Part shown: piece after piece, positions 24,832-31,942 of the stretch
Layout: each line of letters opens with the position of its first letter
How positions within the stretch are numbered: the stretch's first letter is position 1
NCBI RefSeq assembly: GCF_016623615.1
Contig: NZ_JAEHFX010000014.1
Coordinates: forward strand, 1-34,755
Direction of reading: 5' to 3'
Length of the DNA: 34,755 nucleotides
Origin: Adhaeribacter terrigena
Lineage (GTDB): Bacteria > Bacteroidota > Bacteroidia > Cytophagales > Hymenobacteraceae
The notes under the pieces: generated by a model
Databases searched by the model: none
What the model saw: the letters and a program-made list of their open reading frames with translations, nothing else
What the model was told of the DNA's origin: nothing
Translations under genes and position numbers: made by a program

Positions 24832-25140
24832 TTAAATATCGGTGCAGCATTCTTCCAGGCAATCTATCACGTCTATGAGTTTCGGAATAGAGAGGGAATA
24901 ATAAATTTTGGTTCCAACCTTAAAAGAAGAAAGCACGCCTTTATCTTTTAAAGTAATTAAATGTTGGGAGGCAATGGCCTGGGGCAAATCAAGATATTGG
25001 TAAATTTCGGTAACCGTCATTTTATCTTCTTTACCCAAAAGGTCTACAATTGCGAGCCGCTTCGGATGCGCCAACACCTTCAGCATGGCCGCGGCTTTAT
25101 CAATTTTCTTAGATTCCACTCTGGATAATAACGTTCTCAT
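24832..25140 (-). CDS. ArsR/SmtB-type winged-helix transcriptional regulator
   Basis: A 102-residue protein with an ArsR-like winged helix: LKVLAHPKRLAIVDLL, the recognition region QAIASQHLITLKDKGVL and the wing VGTKIYYSL. The classic alpha-3 metal site (ELCVCDL) is absent; that position reads MTVTEIYQYL. Three cysteines near the C-terminus (CLEECC) could form a different sensor site, but this is speculation. It is divergently transcribed from anmK across 120 bp. Its targets are unknown. It ends at a strong terminator. Confidence 0.9.
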   Translation of the reverse strand: MRTLLSRVESKKIDKAAAMLKVLAHPKRLAIVDLLGKEDKMTVTEIYQYLDLPQAIASQHLITLKDKGVLSSFKVGTKIYYSLSIPKLIDVIDCLEECCTDI

Positions 25141-25260
25141 AACTTAAAAAATTTTAAAACAGGTTCATTTACTTCGCACTTTCACGTTAAAACGTCACAA
25201 AATACCGGCGCCGTTCCCTCACGCATTGTGCGATTCATAAATTAACCGTTACTTTAAGTT

Positions 25261-26337
25261 ATGAACACTTTTCACGTTATCGGGCTGATGTCGGGCACCT
25301 CGCTGGATGGAGTCGACTTAGCATACTGTCGTTTTACGTTAGATAAAGGCAATTGGATATATAAAATATTAAATACTACTACCATTGAATATCCCAATGA
25401 TTGGATTATTCGGTTAACCTCCCTCCCAACTGCTTCCGCGCTCCATTTTGTGGCTACCGATCAGGCCTACGGAAAATACTTAGGCCAGCTGGTTTTTGCT
25501 TTTATAAAAGCCAATAACCTGAAACCCGATTTCGTAGTGTCGCATGGCCACACGATTTTTCACCAGCCGGAAAAGCATATTTCCTGGCAATTGGGGCACG
25601 GTGCCTATTTAGCTGCTGCCGCCAATTTGCCCGTAATCTGCGATTTCCGCACGCTGGATATAGCTTTAAACGGCCAGGGTGCGCCTTTAGTACCCATCGG
25701 CGATGAACTGCTTTTTTCAGAATTCGATTTCTGCCTGAATCTGGGCGGCATTTCCAATATTTCATTCAGACACCAAAACCTGCGTATGGCCTACGATATT
25801 TCAGCCTGCAACATGCTGCTGAACATCCTGGCGAATGCGTTGGAGCTGCCCTACGACAAAAACGGCGAAATTGCCAGAAGCGGAAAATTGGATTCGCAGC
25901 TTTTAAAGGAGCTGAACGCGCCGGTTTATTTTTCCGCCAGTTTCCCAAAATCTTTAGGCAAAGAATGGGTAGATGATAATAGCCTGAAAAGTATTCTGCA
26001 TGCTGAAAGTTCTATTCCCGACAAACTCCATACGGCCTGCCACCATATTGCTTTCCAGATTGCGCAAGCGGTTAAAACGGTAGGCAAAACGGCTGCAAAA
26101 CCCAAAATACTGGTAACCGGCGGTGGCGCTTTCAACACGTTCTTAATTGAATTACTGCAAAATTACCTGGGCGAAGGATGCGAAATTGTGGTACCGGAAC
26201 CCGAAGTAGTAAGTTTTAAAGAAGCCCTGATCTTTGCGTTCCTGGGCGTTTTGCGCTGGCGCAACGAAGTGAATTGTTTGCAAACGGTAACCGGCGCAGA
26301 AAAAGATAATGTAGGCGGCGCCGTTTATATGGCCTGA
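25261..26337 (+). CDS. anmK: Anhydro-N-acetylmuramic acid kinase
   Basis: Phosphorylates and opens 1,6-anhydro-MurNAc to MurNAc-6-phosphate in cell-wall recycling. The 358-residue protein has IGLMSGTSLDGVD (7-19), VSHGHTIFH, CDFRTLDIALNGQGAPLVP (128-145) and NLGGISN, the usual AnmK blocks. The ATP-site phrase TGGGAFN is near the C-terminus. The family's usual GPGN is replaced by SACN before MLLN, which occurs in Bacteroidota forms. The start is the ATG at 25261, directly opening the first motif. No murQ or nagZ is visible nearby. Confidence 0.93.
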   Translation: MNTFHVIGLMSGTSLDGVDLAYCRFTLDKGNWIYKILNTTTIEYPNDWIIRLTSLPTASALHFVATDQAYGKYLGQLVFAFIKANNLKPDFVVSHGHTIFHQPEKHISWQLGHGAYLAAAANLPVICDFRTLDIALNGQGAPLVPIGDELLFSEFDFCLNLGGISNISFRHQNLRMAYDISACNMLLNILANALELPYDKNGEIARSGKLDSQLLKELNAPVYFSASFPKSLGKEWVDDNSLKSILHAESSIPDKLHTACHHIAFQIAQAVKTVGKTAAKPKILVTGGGAFNTFLIELLQNYLGEGCEIVVPEPEVVSFKEALIFAFLGVLRWRNEVNCLQTVTGAEKDNVGGAVYMA

Positions 26338-26419
26338 ATTTAATTTAATTTACCCCACCCAACCCTCCCCTATTTTTGCCCTGACCCGGCAGTTAAAGCA
26401 GACCGCAATGAAGATTTGT

Positions 26420-26470
26420 CTGAATTGGGATTTATTGGATTAGGGGATTTAAGGATTATTATGGGAATCC
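26420..26470. repeat. GGATT-rich decayed direct repeat
   Basis: GGATT or close variants recur at short intervals (four in about 35 bp). Stretches of this look occur in intergenic DNA of Bacteroidota. I see no coding potential. Confidence 0.4.
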
Positions 26471-26579
26471 GAATTTACAGAATTTGAGAATTATCGAAAT
26501 TTCTCCCCAACTTCATCACACACCTATCGCCAGCGCAGCGTAACCTGAAAATCACGCAATTTGTGAAAGGAAACTAAAA

Positions 26580-26730
26580 AGAAGCTGACTACGAAGGCAA
26601 ACCGATACCAGTTTCTGTGAGAGCGGCCTCCAAGCTTTCCGGTGCCGAGGAACGAGGCGGCCCGCAAGGGCAGGAAGGGTTGCAGCCGCGAACGCAGAAA
26701 CGAAGCCACCCGGCTGGAGGGAGAAAGTTT
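26580..26730. other. G/C-rich structured block, possible RNA or dispersed repeat
   Basis: Base composition rises sharply against A/T-rich flanks. CCTCCA (26627-26632) can pair with TGGAGG (26715-26720). Between them GCCC-GCAA-GGGC (26660-26671) is a perfect GNRA tetraloop hairpin. It could be a structured RNA, a mobile-element remnant or a decayed coding fragment. I do not recognise it. Confidence 0.45.
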
Positions 26731-26775
26731 AATTGAAAGTATAATGCTTGTAGCTAAGAACAGAAGCAAACTATG

Positions 26776-26805
26776 AAAACGCTATCCTTTTAAGCCTCAA
26801 AAATC
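26776..26805 (+). repeat. 30-bp interspersed element
   Basis: Head AAAACGCTAT, CTTTT block, tail CAAAAATC. Confidence 0.75.
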
Positions 26806-26864
26806 TGTAGCAAACTTTCTTATTAACTTAAATAGATCCCTCCTATCGTCGGGATGACAACAAA

Positions 26865-26894
26865 AAAACGCTATGCTTTCAAACTAAAAAAGCC
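26865..26894 (+). repeat. 30-bp interspersed element
   Basis: Head AAAACGCTAT, CTTTC block, tail AAAAAAGCC. It is in the same orientation as the copy 89 bp upstream. Confidence 0.75.
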
Positions 26895-26994
26895 CATTAC
26901 TAAACTTCACTACCCCTAAATAATATCACTCTCAACCCAAATGACAAAGTAAAGAACAATCAACATTTAACCTTCATACCATTTTTTGAATTCT

Positions 26995-27002
26995 TATCTT
27001 TG
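26995..27002 (+). promoter_or_regulatory. Probable -7 promoter element of the second dehydrogenase
   Basis: TATCTTTG matches TAnnTTTG exactly, about 28 bp before the start codon. I find no good TTTG at the usual 19-21 bp upstream spacing, so only this half is supported. Confidence 0.45.
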
Positions 27003-27029
27003 CGGCCAGAACCAATTACCTCTTTATAG

Positions 27030-28256
27030 ATGAAAGAATTACTCGCCAAATTTGAGACCAAACGTCCGGAAATAGTTTTTGAGTGGAAAGATGCTGAAAC
27101 CGAAGCCGAAGGCTGGGTAGTGATCAACTCGCTGCGCGGCGGGGCAGCCGGCGGTGGAACCCGCATGCGCAAAGGCCTGGATAAGCGTGAAGTAGAAAGC
27201 TTAGCTAAAACCATGGAAGTAAAATTTACGGTTTCCGGTCCGGCAATTGGCGGCGCCAAATCGGGCATTAACTTCGACCCGGCCGATCCGCGCAAACGCG
27301 GCGTGCTGGAGCGCTGGTACAAAGCCGTATTCCCGCTTCTGAAAAACTACTACGGCACCGGCGGCGACTTAAACGTGGATGAAATTCACGAAGTAATTCC
27401 GATCACCGAAGATTACGGTCTGTGGCACCCGCAGGAAGGCGTGGTAAACGGTCATTTCAACGCTACCGAACCGCAGAAAATAAACAAAGTAGGCCAGTTG
27501 CGTCAGGGCGTGATCAAGGTTATTGAAGACGCCAAGTTTACGCCTTCCTTAACCCGCAAATACACCGTAGCCGACATGATAACCGGTTATGGTGTGGCCG
27601 AAGCCGTGCGCCATTATTACCATATCTGGGGCGGCGAGCTGCAAGGCAAACGGGCCATTATCCAGGGTTGGGGCAACGTTGGCGCGGCAGCCGCTTATTA
27701 TTTAGCTTCCGAAGGTGCAAAAGTTGTTGGTATTATCGACCGGAACGGTGGTTTAATGAAGCCCGAAGGTTTTTCTTTCGAAGAGATCAAGGAGCTTTTC
27801 CTGAACCGCCAGGGCAATACCCTTTTTGCCCCCGAAATGATACCGTTTGCCGAAATAAACGAGCAGATCTGGAAAATGGGCGCGGAAATTTTCATTCCGG
27901 CGGCGGCTTCCAGACTGGTTACCAAGGAGCAGGTACAGCACATGATGACCGGCGGCCTGGAAGTAATTTCCTGCGGCGCCAACGTTCCTTTCCAGGACCC
28001 GGAAATTTTCTTCGGCCCGACCGGCGAATTTGCCGATCAGAACGTTTCGGTTATTCCGGATTTTATTGCCAACTGCGGCATGGCGCGCGTTTTTGCGTAC
28101 CTCATGGGCGACAACGTTGAAATTACCGACGAAGCCATTTTTACCGACATTTCTACCATTATCGGGAACGCTTTAAAGAAAACCTACACGCAGAAAATCA
28201 ATAAAACCGAAATTGCCAAAACTTCCTTTGAGATTGCGTTGAGCCAGTTGCTGTAA
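27030..28256 (+). CDS. Divergent Glu/Leu/Phe/Val dehydrogenase-family protein
   Basis: A 408-residue paralogue of the dehydrogenase at 1420-2709, strongly diverged. The catalytic segment reads GPAIGGAKSGI, keeping the Lys. The family Asp segment is GGDLNVDEIHEV, and the Rossmann motif is GWGNVGAAAAYYL. Between them lies TEDYGLWHPQEGVVNG, which the first paralogue lacks. Reaction chemistry should be oxidative deamination of an amino acid, but the substrate may not be glutamate. The ATG at 27030 is well placed after a probable -7 element. A strong terminator follows about 215 bp after the stop. Confidence 0.85.
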   Translation: MKELLAKFETKRPEIVFEWKDAETEAEGWVVINSLRGGAAGGGTRMRKGLDKREVESLAKTMEVKFTVSGPAIGGAKSGINFDPADPRKRGVLERWYKAVFPLLKNYYGTGGDLNVDEIHEVIPITEDYGLWHPQEGVVNGHFNATEPQKINKVGQLRQGVIKVIEDAKFTPSLTRKYTVADMITGYGVAEAVRHYYHIWGGELQGKRAIIQGWGNVGAAAAYYLASEGAKVVGIIDRNGGLMKPEGFSFEEIKELFLNRQGNTLFAPEMIPFAEINEQIWKMGAEIFIPAAASRLVTKEQVQHMMTGGLEVISCGANVPFQDPEIFFGPTGEFADQNVSVIPDFIANCGMARVFAYLMGDNVEITDEAIFTDISTIIGNALKKTYTQKINKTEIAKTSFEIALSQLL

Positions 28257-28273
28257 TTGAAACACTATTAAAG

Positions 28274-28424
28274 GTCATCCTGAGCTTGTCGAAGGAACTA
28301 ACTGGTACTTCTATGGAATTCAAGCGAAGCAACGAATTCCTTTCTTATATGTTCGGTACACATTAGTTCCCTCTGAGCTACGCTCGGTCCTTTCGACCTC
28401 CGTCTCAGGAATGTTCGGGATGAC
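28274..28424. repeat. Mosaic palindromic repeat (GTCATCC...GGATGAC type)
   Basis: Outer arms GTCATCC (28274-28280) and GGATGAC (28418-28424); nested arms GGAACTAA (28294-28301) with TTAGTTCC (28363-28370) and GGAATTC (28315-28321) with GAATTCC (28334-28340). Small hairpins GAGC/GCTC and GGTC/GACC sit in the right half. Sequences with GTCATCCTGAGCTTGTCGAA recur in many bacterial genomes as REP-like repeats. Confidence 0.8.
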
Positions 28425-28470
28425 TAAATAAGGTAAAATTCCTTCCCTACCCCTCTAGGGGGAAACAAAT

Positions 28471-28506
28471 AAAAATGTGCCCGGAAGTAATTTCGGGCAC
28501 ATTTTT
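28471..28506 (+). terminator. Intrinsic terminator of the second dehydrogenase
   Basis: Perfect 13-bp arms AAAAATGTGCCCG and CGGGCACATTTTT (28471-28483, 28494-28506) with a T-run. Confidence 0.92.
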
Positions 28507-28511
28507 GCTTA

Positions 28512-28541
28512 AAAACGGTATGGTTTTCGGCCAAAAAACCG
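28512..28541 (+). repeat. 30-bp interspersed element beside a terminator
   Basis: Head AAAACGGTAT, core GGTTTTCGGC, tail CAAAAAACCG. It begins 5 bp after the terminator. Confidence 0.8.
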
Positions 28542-28583
28542 TTATTAGAGTATTACCTTTGCCAAACCCCGGTTTACGCATTT

Positions 28584-29720
28584 ATGGACCTTCGCACTTT
28601 TCTCAGAACCGAATTCCTGAACAATACCATGGAGAATTACTTCTGGTTTGCGGGCATTCTGTTGTTCGGTTATTTGTTTAAAACCTTTGTTTCCAAGCTG
28701 GTATCGGAAATTATGTTCCGGCTGCTGAAGAAATATTCGCAGGACGTTACCAAGTTCGATTTCAAGCGTTTGCTTATTCAACCGTTAGAATTTCTTACGT
28801 TCCTGTTCTTCCTTTACATCGCTTTCGACCGGCTCAACTTTCCGAAATTCGACCTGCCGGCAAAAGAAGTTTATTACTGGAAAGGCATTTTCCTGCGGGT
28901 TTACCGCGCTTTCCTCATTATTTCCCTTACCTGGGTGGCGCTGCGGTTGGTAGATTTTGTGGGCCTGATCTTCATGAAACGGGCCGAGAAAACGCTTTCC
29001 AAAATGGACGACCAGCTGGTGCCGTTCTTCAAAGATTTCGGGAAAGTAATTGTGGTGATCATCGGTTTCCTGTTCATCATTTCCTTCGTTTTCGACCAGA
29101 AAGTGAGCAAGATCGTGGCCGGCCTGGGAATTGGCGGCCTGGCGCTGGCTTTTGCCGCGAAGGAAAGCTTAGAGAATTTGCTTGCGTCGTTTACCATTTT
29201 CCTCGATCAGCCTTTTACCGTGGGCGATCTGGTGCAGGTAGGCGAAATTACGGGTGTGGTGGAAAAGATCGGTTTCCGGAGTACCCGCATCAGAACATTA
29301 GAAAAAAGCTATGTAACGGTGCCGAACAAAAACATGATCGATAAACCCCTGGATAACTTAACCTTACGCACCTTCCGGCGCGCTAAATTCGATATTCACT
29401 TAACGTATAATACTACCTCGGAGCAAATCAAAAACATTGTAACCGAAATTCAGCAGTACATTCTGGACCACCCGCGCACCAACGACGAAGGCCGGGTGCG
29501 TTTCATGAACCTGGGCCCGAGTTCCAAAGATATTATGCTGCAATACTTTGTAGATACCATGGATTGGGACGAATACATCGATACGAAGCAGGAGATAAAC
29601 TTCAAGATCGTGGAAATTGTAGAAAAGCATGGCGCGAGGTTCGCCTTCCCAACCACAACCCTGCACGTGGCCAAAGACGAAAAACCGGATCTGGGTCTGG
29701 AAAATAAGGATACGGAATAG
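28584..29720 (+). CDS. MscS-family mechanosensitive ion channel
   Basis: A 378-residue inner-membrane channel that should open under membrane tension and release solutes on osmotic downshock. It has about five hydrophobic segments. The pore helix region is AGLGIGGLALAFAAKESLEN (179-198), followed by FTIFLDQPFTVGD and the beta domain with IGFRSTRIRT and VTVPNKNM. The C-terminal alpha-beta domain continues to about residue 360. An in-frame ATG at residue 16 (28629) is an alternative start. A (TTGATTG)4 tandem repeat lies just after the stop. Confidence 0.93.
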   Translation: MDLRTFLRTEFLNNTMENYFWFAGILLFGYLFKTFVSKLVSEIMFRLLKKYSQDVTKFDFKRLLIQPLEFLTFLFFLYIAFDRLNFPKFDLPAKEVYYWKGIFLRVYRAFLIISLTWVALRLVDFVGLIFMKRAEKTLSKMDDQLVPFFKDFGKVIVVIIGFLFIISFVFDQKVSKIVAGLGIGGLALAFAAKESLENLLASFTIFLDQPFTVGDLVQVGEITGVVEKIGFRSTRIRTLEKSYVTVPNKNMIDKPLDNLTLRTFRRAKFDIHLTYNTTSEQIKNIVTEIQQYILDHPRTNDEGRVRFMNLGPSSKDIMLQYFVDTMDWDEYIDTKQEINFKIVEIVEKHGARFAFPTTTLHVAKDEKPDLGLENKDTE

Positions 29721-29748
29721 TTGATTGTTGATTGTTGATTGTTGATTG
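29721..29748. repeat. Four tandem copies of a 7-bp unit
   Basis: TTGATTG is repeated four times without interruption, directly after the MscS stop codon. Copy number is likely to vary by slippage. Confidence 0.95.
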
Positions 29749-29831
29749 ACTTTTCAGGCTGGAAAGCCCAGCTTTTAAAACGTTTATCCTGCAAGTTTAG
29801 GCGCATCCGTAACTTGTGGGCTTGCAGGAAT

Positions 29832-29861
29832 GATTTTTTAGGCTGGAAATGATAGCGTTTT
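29832..29861 (-). repeat. 30-bp interspersed element beside a terminator
   Basis: Minus-strand head AAAACGCTAT, ATTTC block, core AGCC, tail TAAAAAATC. It sits 3 bp from the bidirectional terminator. A weaker relative is at about 29749-29777. Confidence 0.78.
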
Positions 29862-29864
29862 TTT

Positions 29865-29903
29865 AAGCAAAAAAGCTTCCTGAGTCAGGAAGCTTTTTTG
29901 CTT
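29865..29903. terminator. Bidirectional terminator between convergent genes
   Basis: Perfect 19-bp arms (29865-29883, 29885-29903) with one base between them. Each strand has AAGCAAAAAAGCTTCCTG and ends in a T-rich run. It serves MscS (plus) and the TerB-like gene (minus). Confidence 0.95.
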
Positions 29904-29925
29904 TTATATGATGGTTCAGGTTTAC

Positions 29926-30789
29926 TTACCAGCCTGCGCGGCGGCCACCTAAAACGTTGCCGAGAATAGAACCCAGCCCGCCGCCTAAAATTCCGCCGCC
30001 CATACCGCGTCTGCTCCCGCCCATTAAACCGCCTAAGCCGCCCAGTACAGAACCGAGCCCGCCGCCGCTGCCCATTGTTGAGCCGCCGCCCATCATGCCG
30101 CCTAAGCCGCCACGGTTCATACCACCGCCCATTACGTTACCAAGCAAACCGCCTAAGAGGCCACCGCCTAATAAACCGCCCATTCCGCCCATCATGCCAC
30201 CGCCCCGGCGGCCGCCTCTTAATATCTGGGAAATTAAAATTGGCGCCGCAATGGCTAAAACGCCCTTCATTAAGCCGCTGCTCGGAATGCCCACTTTTTT
30301 CAGCATCTCGTCGAAACCTCCGCCGCCGGTTTGCGCAGTTGCGCCCAGCGCCTGCGGAGCAACTACTTCGCCTTTCCGGGCCGATTCGTCGGCTACTTCT
30401 ACAAACTGCTTTAAAACGCCGTATTGCTGCTGGTTCACACCTAAATAATCGGCCATGCCTTTAATTAATTCTTCTTCCTCGCCGGTTAAATTGCCATCGG
30501 CTTTGGCAAAACTCATAATGTCGGTAATAAAGGTATACCGCAGATCGCTGCCTTTTAAAACATCGAGGCAGCGCTGTACATTAATGTTGGAAGGATCTTT
30601 TGCCACGCCTAAAACCGCCTGTTCCGATTCTGATGAAAGGTGCGCGGTTTTGCTCAAGGCCGAAAGAAACTGAAGTTCCTGTTCCGAAGCGTCATGATCG
30701 GCGGATGCAATGGAGGCGATCGCGCCCAGATAAGCGCCTTTTTCGGTGTCGGAATAATCTTTTAAGAGTTGTACTTCCTGGTTTTCCAT
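29926..30789 (-). CDS. TerB-like protein with Gly/Met-rich C-terminal tail
   Basis: A 287-residue protein in two parts. Residues 1-140 are acidic and helical, with the TerB/DUF533-like paired acidic loops: ADHDASEQELQFL (30-42) and KADGNLTGEEEELI (96-109). Such proteins may bind metal, but the function is open. Residues 172-191 are hydrophobic (KGVLAIAAPILISQIL). The tail from about 192 is almost only Gly, Met and Leu with some Arg and Ser, in GGLLGG- and MGGG-type repeats. A membrane-interacting or self-associating tail is inference. No signal peptide is visible. It is convergent with MscS. Confidence 0.8.
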   Translation of the reverse strand: MENQEVQLLKDYSDTEKGAYLGAIASIASADHDASEQELQFLSALSKTAHLSSESEQAVLGVAKDPSNINVQRCLDVLKGSDLRYTFITDIMSFAKADGNLTGEEEELIKGMADYLGVNQQQYGVLKQFVEVADESARKGEVVAPQALGATAQTGGGGFDEMLKKVGIPSSGLMKGVLAIAAPILISQILRGGRRGGGMMGGMGGLLGGGLLGGLLGNVMGGGMNRGGLGGMMGGGSTMGSGGGLGSVLGGLGGLMGGSRRGMGGGILGGGLGSILGNVLGGRRAGW

Positions 30790-30882
30790 AGTTTTAGCTT
30801 TGACGAATGGCGGTTGAAAAAAATATATTTAACGCGATTCGGCTAAACGGAATTGGGCAGGTTTCGTTGCTCGTTGTTCGAG

Positions 30883-30912
30883 TAGTTTTAGGAGGAAAAA
30901 GGATAGCGTTTT
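30883..30912 (-). repeat. 30-bp interspersed element
   Basis: Minus-strand head AAAACGCTAT, CTTTT block, tail AAAACTA. It lies between rluF and the TerB-like gene. Confidence 0.7.
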
Positions 30913-30992
30913 GAAGAATTATAGAAAAACGAATGTTCAGCATTTAATGGCCGGCTACCGTTTTCAGGTATAAAAAACCGGAAGCAGTTTTC

Positions 30993-31718
30993 CTAAACCG
31001 CTTTATTCGAATTGGCTACCAGTTCGTTTACGGCCGCAATTTCGGCGCGGGTAAATTCCCGCCACTGGCCGATCGGCAGCCCTTTCAGGGTAATGTTCAT
31101 AATCCGGATGCGTTTCAGTTTTCTCACTTCGTAGTTCAGGTAGGCGCACATTCTTCTGATCTGCCGGTTCAGCCCTTGGGTTAAAATAATGCGGAAGGTA
31201 TAATTATCGATCATTTCTACCTTGCATTTTTTGGTTACGGTATCCAGAATGGGCACGCCGTTGCTCATGCGCTTAATAAATTCGGGCGTGATCATTTTGT
31301 CTACGGTTACAATGTATTCTTTTTCGTGGTTGTTGCCCGCGCGCAGGATCTTGTTTACAATGTCGCCGTCGTTAGTTAAAAAAATGAGGCCTTCGGAAGC
31401 GCGGTCTAAACGCCCGATCGGAAAAATACGCGACGGGAACCGGATATAATCGATGATGTTGTCTTTGATCTGGCGTTCGGTGGTGCAGATAATACCTACG
31501 GGCTTGTTAAAAGCGAGGTAGAGTGGTTCGGGTTTTACGTTTATCTGACGGCCGTCAATTTTCACGCTGTCGCGGCTCGATACTTTGGTGCCCAGCTCCG
31601 GCTTTTTCCCGTTTATGGTTACCCGCCCCTGCTCGATCATTTTATCGGCTTCGCGGCGCGAACAGAAACCGGTATCGCTAATAAATTTATTCAGGCGGGT
31701 AAGTTCGTTTTGAGACAT
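30993..31718 (-). CDS. rluF: 23S rRNA pseudouridine synthase, RluF type
   Basis: Isomerises a uridine of 23S rRNA (U2604 in Escherichia coli) to pseudouridine. The 241-residue protein has an N-terminal S4 RNA-binding domain (about 6-60; RLNKFISDTGFCSRREAD) and a pseudouridine synthase domain with the catalytic Asp105 in IGRLDRASEGLIFLTNDGD. The C-terminal phrase GLNRQIRRMCAYLNYEVRKL marks the RluF/RluB group and favours RluF. The start is the ATG at 31718. The intergenic gap upstream, towards the AsmA-like gene, contains three repeat copies. Confidence 0.9.
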   Translation of the reverse strand: MSQNELTRLNKFISDTGFCSRREADKMIEQGRVTINGKKPELGTKVSSRDSVKIDGRQINVKPEPLYLAFNKPVGIICTTERQIKDNIIDYIRFPSRIFPIGRLDRASEGLIFLTNDGDIVNKILRAGNNHEKEYIVTVDKMITPEFIKRMSNGVPILDTVTKKCKVEMIDNYTFRIILTQGLNRQIRRMCAYLNYEVRKLKRIRIMNITLKGLPIGQWREFTRAEIAAVNELVANSNKAV

Positions 31719-31749
31719 GAAGGTAAATATGGGTAAATAAATCTTGGGG

Positions 31750-31779
31750 CAGTTTTTCGGCCTGAAACCCTACCGTTTT
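31750..31779 (-). repeat. 30-bp interspersed element upstream of rluF
   Basis: Minus-strand head AAAACGGTAG, core GGGTTTCAGGC, tail GAAAAACTG. It lies 31 bp upstream of the rluF start. Confidence 0.8.
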
Positions 31780-31834
31780 TTTAAGCTTTACTGCTTTGGT
31801 CTGTGCACTGAAGATCAAGGCAAAACGTTTCTTT

Positions 31835-31864
31835 GGGTTTTTCTGGTTTAAACCATAGCATTTT
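31835..31864 (-). repeat. 30-bp interspersed element
   Basis: Minus-strand head AAAATGCTAT, core GGTTTAAACC, tail AGAAAAACCC. It is the second of three copies in this gap. Confidence 0.75.
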
Positions 31865-31912
31865 AGCTACAGTTTATTTTCAAATTTCGACAACAAAAGC
31901 AATTTTCCAGCA

Positions 31913-31942
31913 AAAACACTACTTTTCTACCCGAAAAAATCA
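31913..31942 (+). repeat. 30-bp interspersed element at the AsmA stop
   Basis: Head AAAACACTAC, tail CGAAAAAATCA. Its last three bases are the stop codon of the AsmA-like gene (31940-31942, minus). Confidence 0.6.

Larger units (their letters stand above)
26338..27029. other. Large gene-free region with several repeats
   Basis: 692 bp between anmK and the second dehydrogenase. In order: a GGATT-rich decayed stretch (26420-26470), a G/C-rich structured block (26580-26730), two 30-bp elements (26776, 26865) with a palindrome relic between them (26833-26861), then the promoter of the next gene. The 81-codon minus frame at 26524-26769 is not a convincing gene. Confidence 0.75.
28257..28583. other. 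Gene-free region with mosaic palindrome, terminator and repeat
   Basis: 327 bp between the dehydrogenase and the MscS-type channel. It contains a mosaic palindrome (28274-28424), an intrinsic terminator (28471-28506) and a 30-bp element (28512-28541). No gene is visible. Confidence 0.8.

Noticed and set aside
26524-26769. 81-codon minus-strand frame over the G/C-rich block
   Set aside because: Arg/Leu/Pro-rich composition follows from the G/C-rich DNA. There is no domain or start signal; it is better described as structured or repeat DNA.
29957-30448. Proline-rich 163-codon plus-strand frame
   Set aside because: It is the antisense reading of the glycine-rich tail of the TerB-like gene.
30950-30980. 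ACCGTTTT motif near the rluF 3' end
   Set aside because: Only the head is present in minus orientation, without the A-tract tail; too weak to count.
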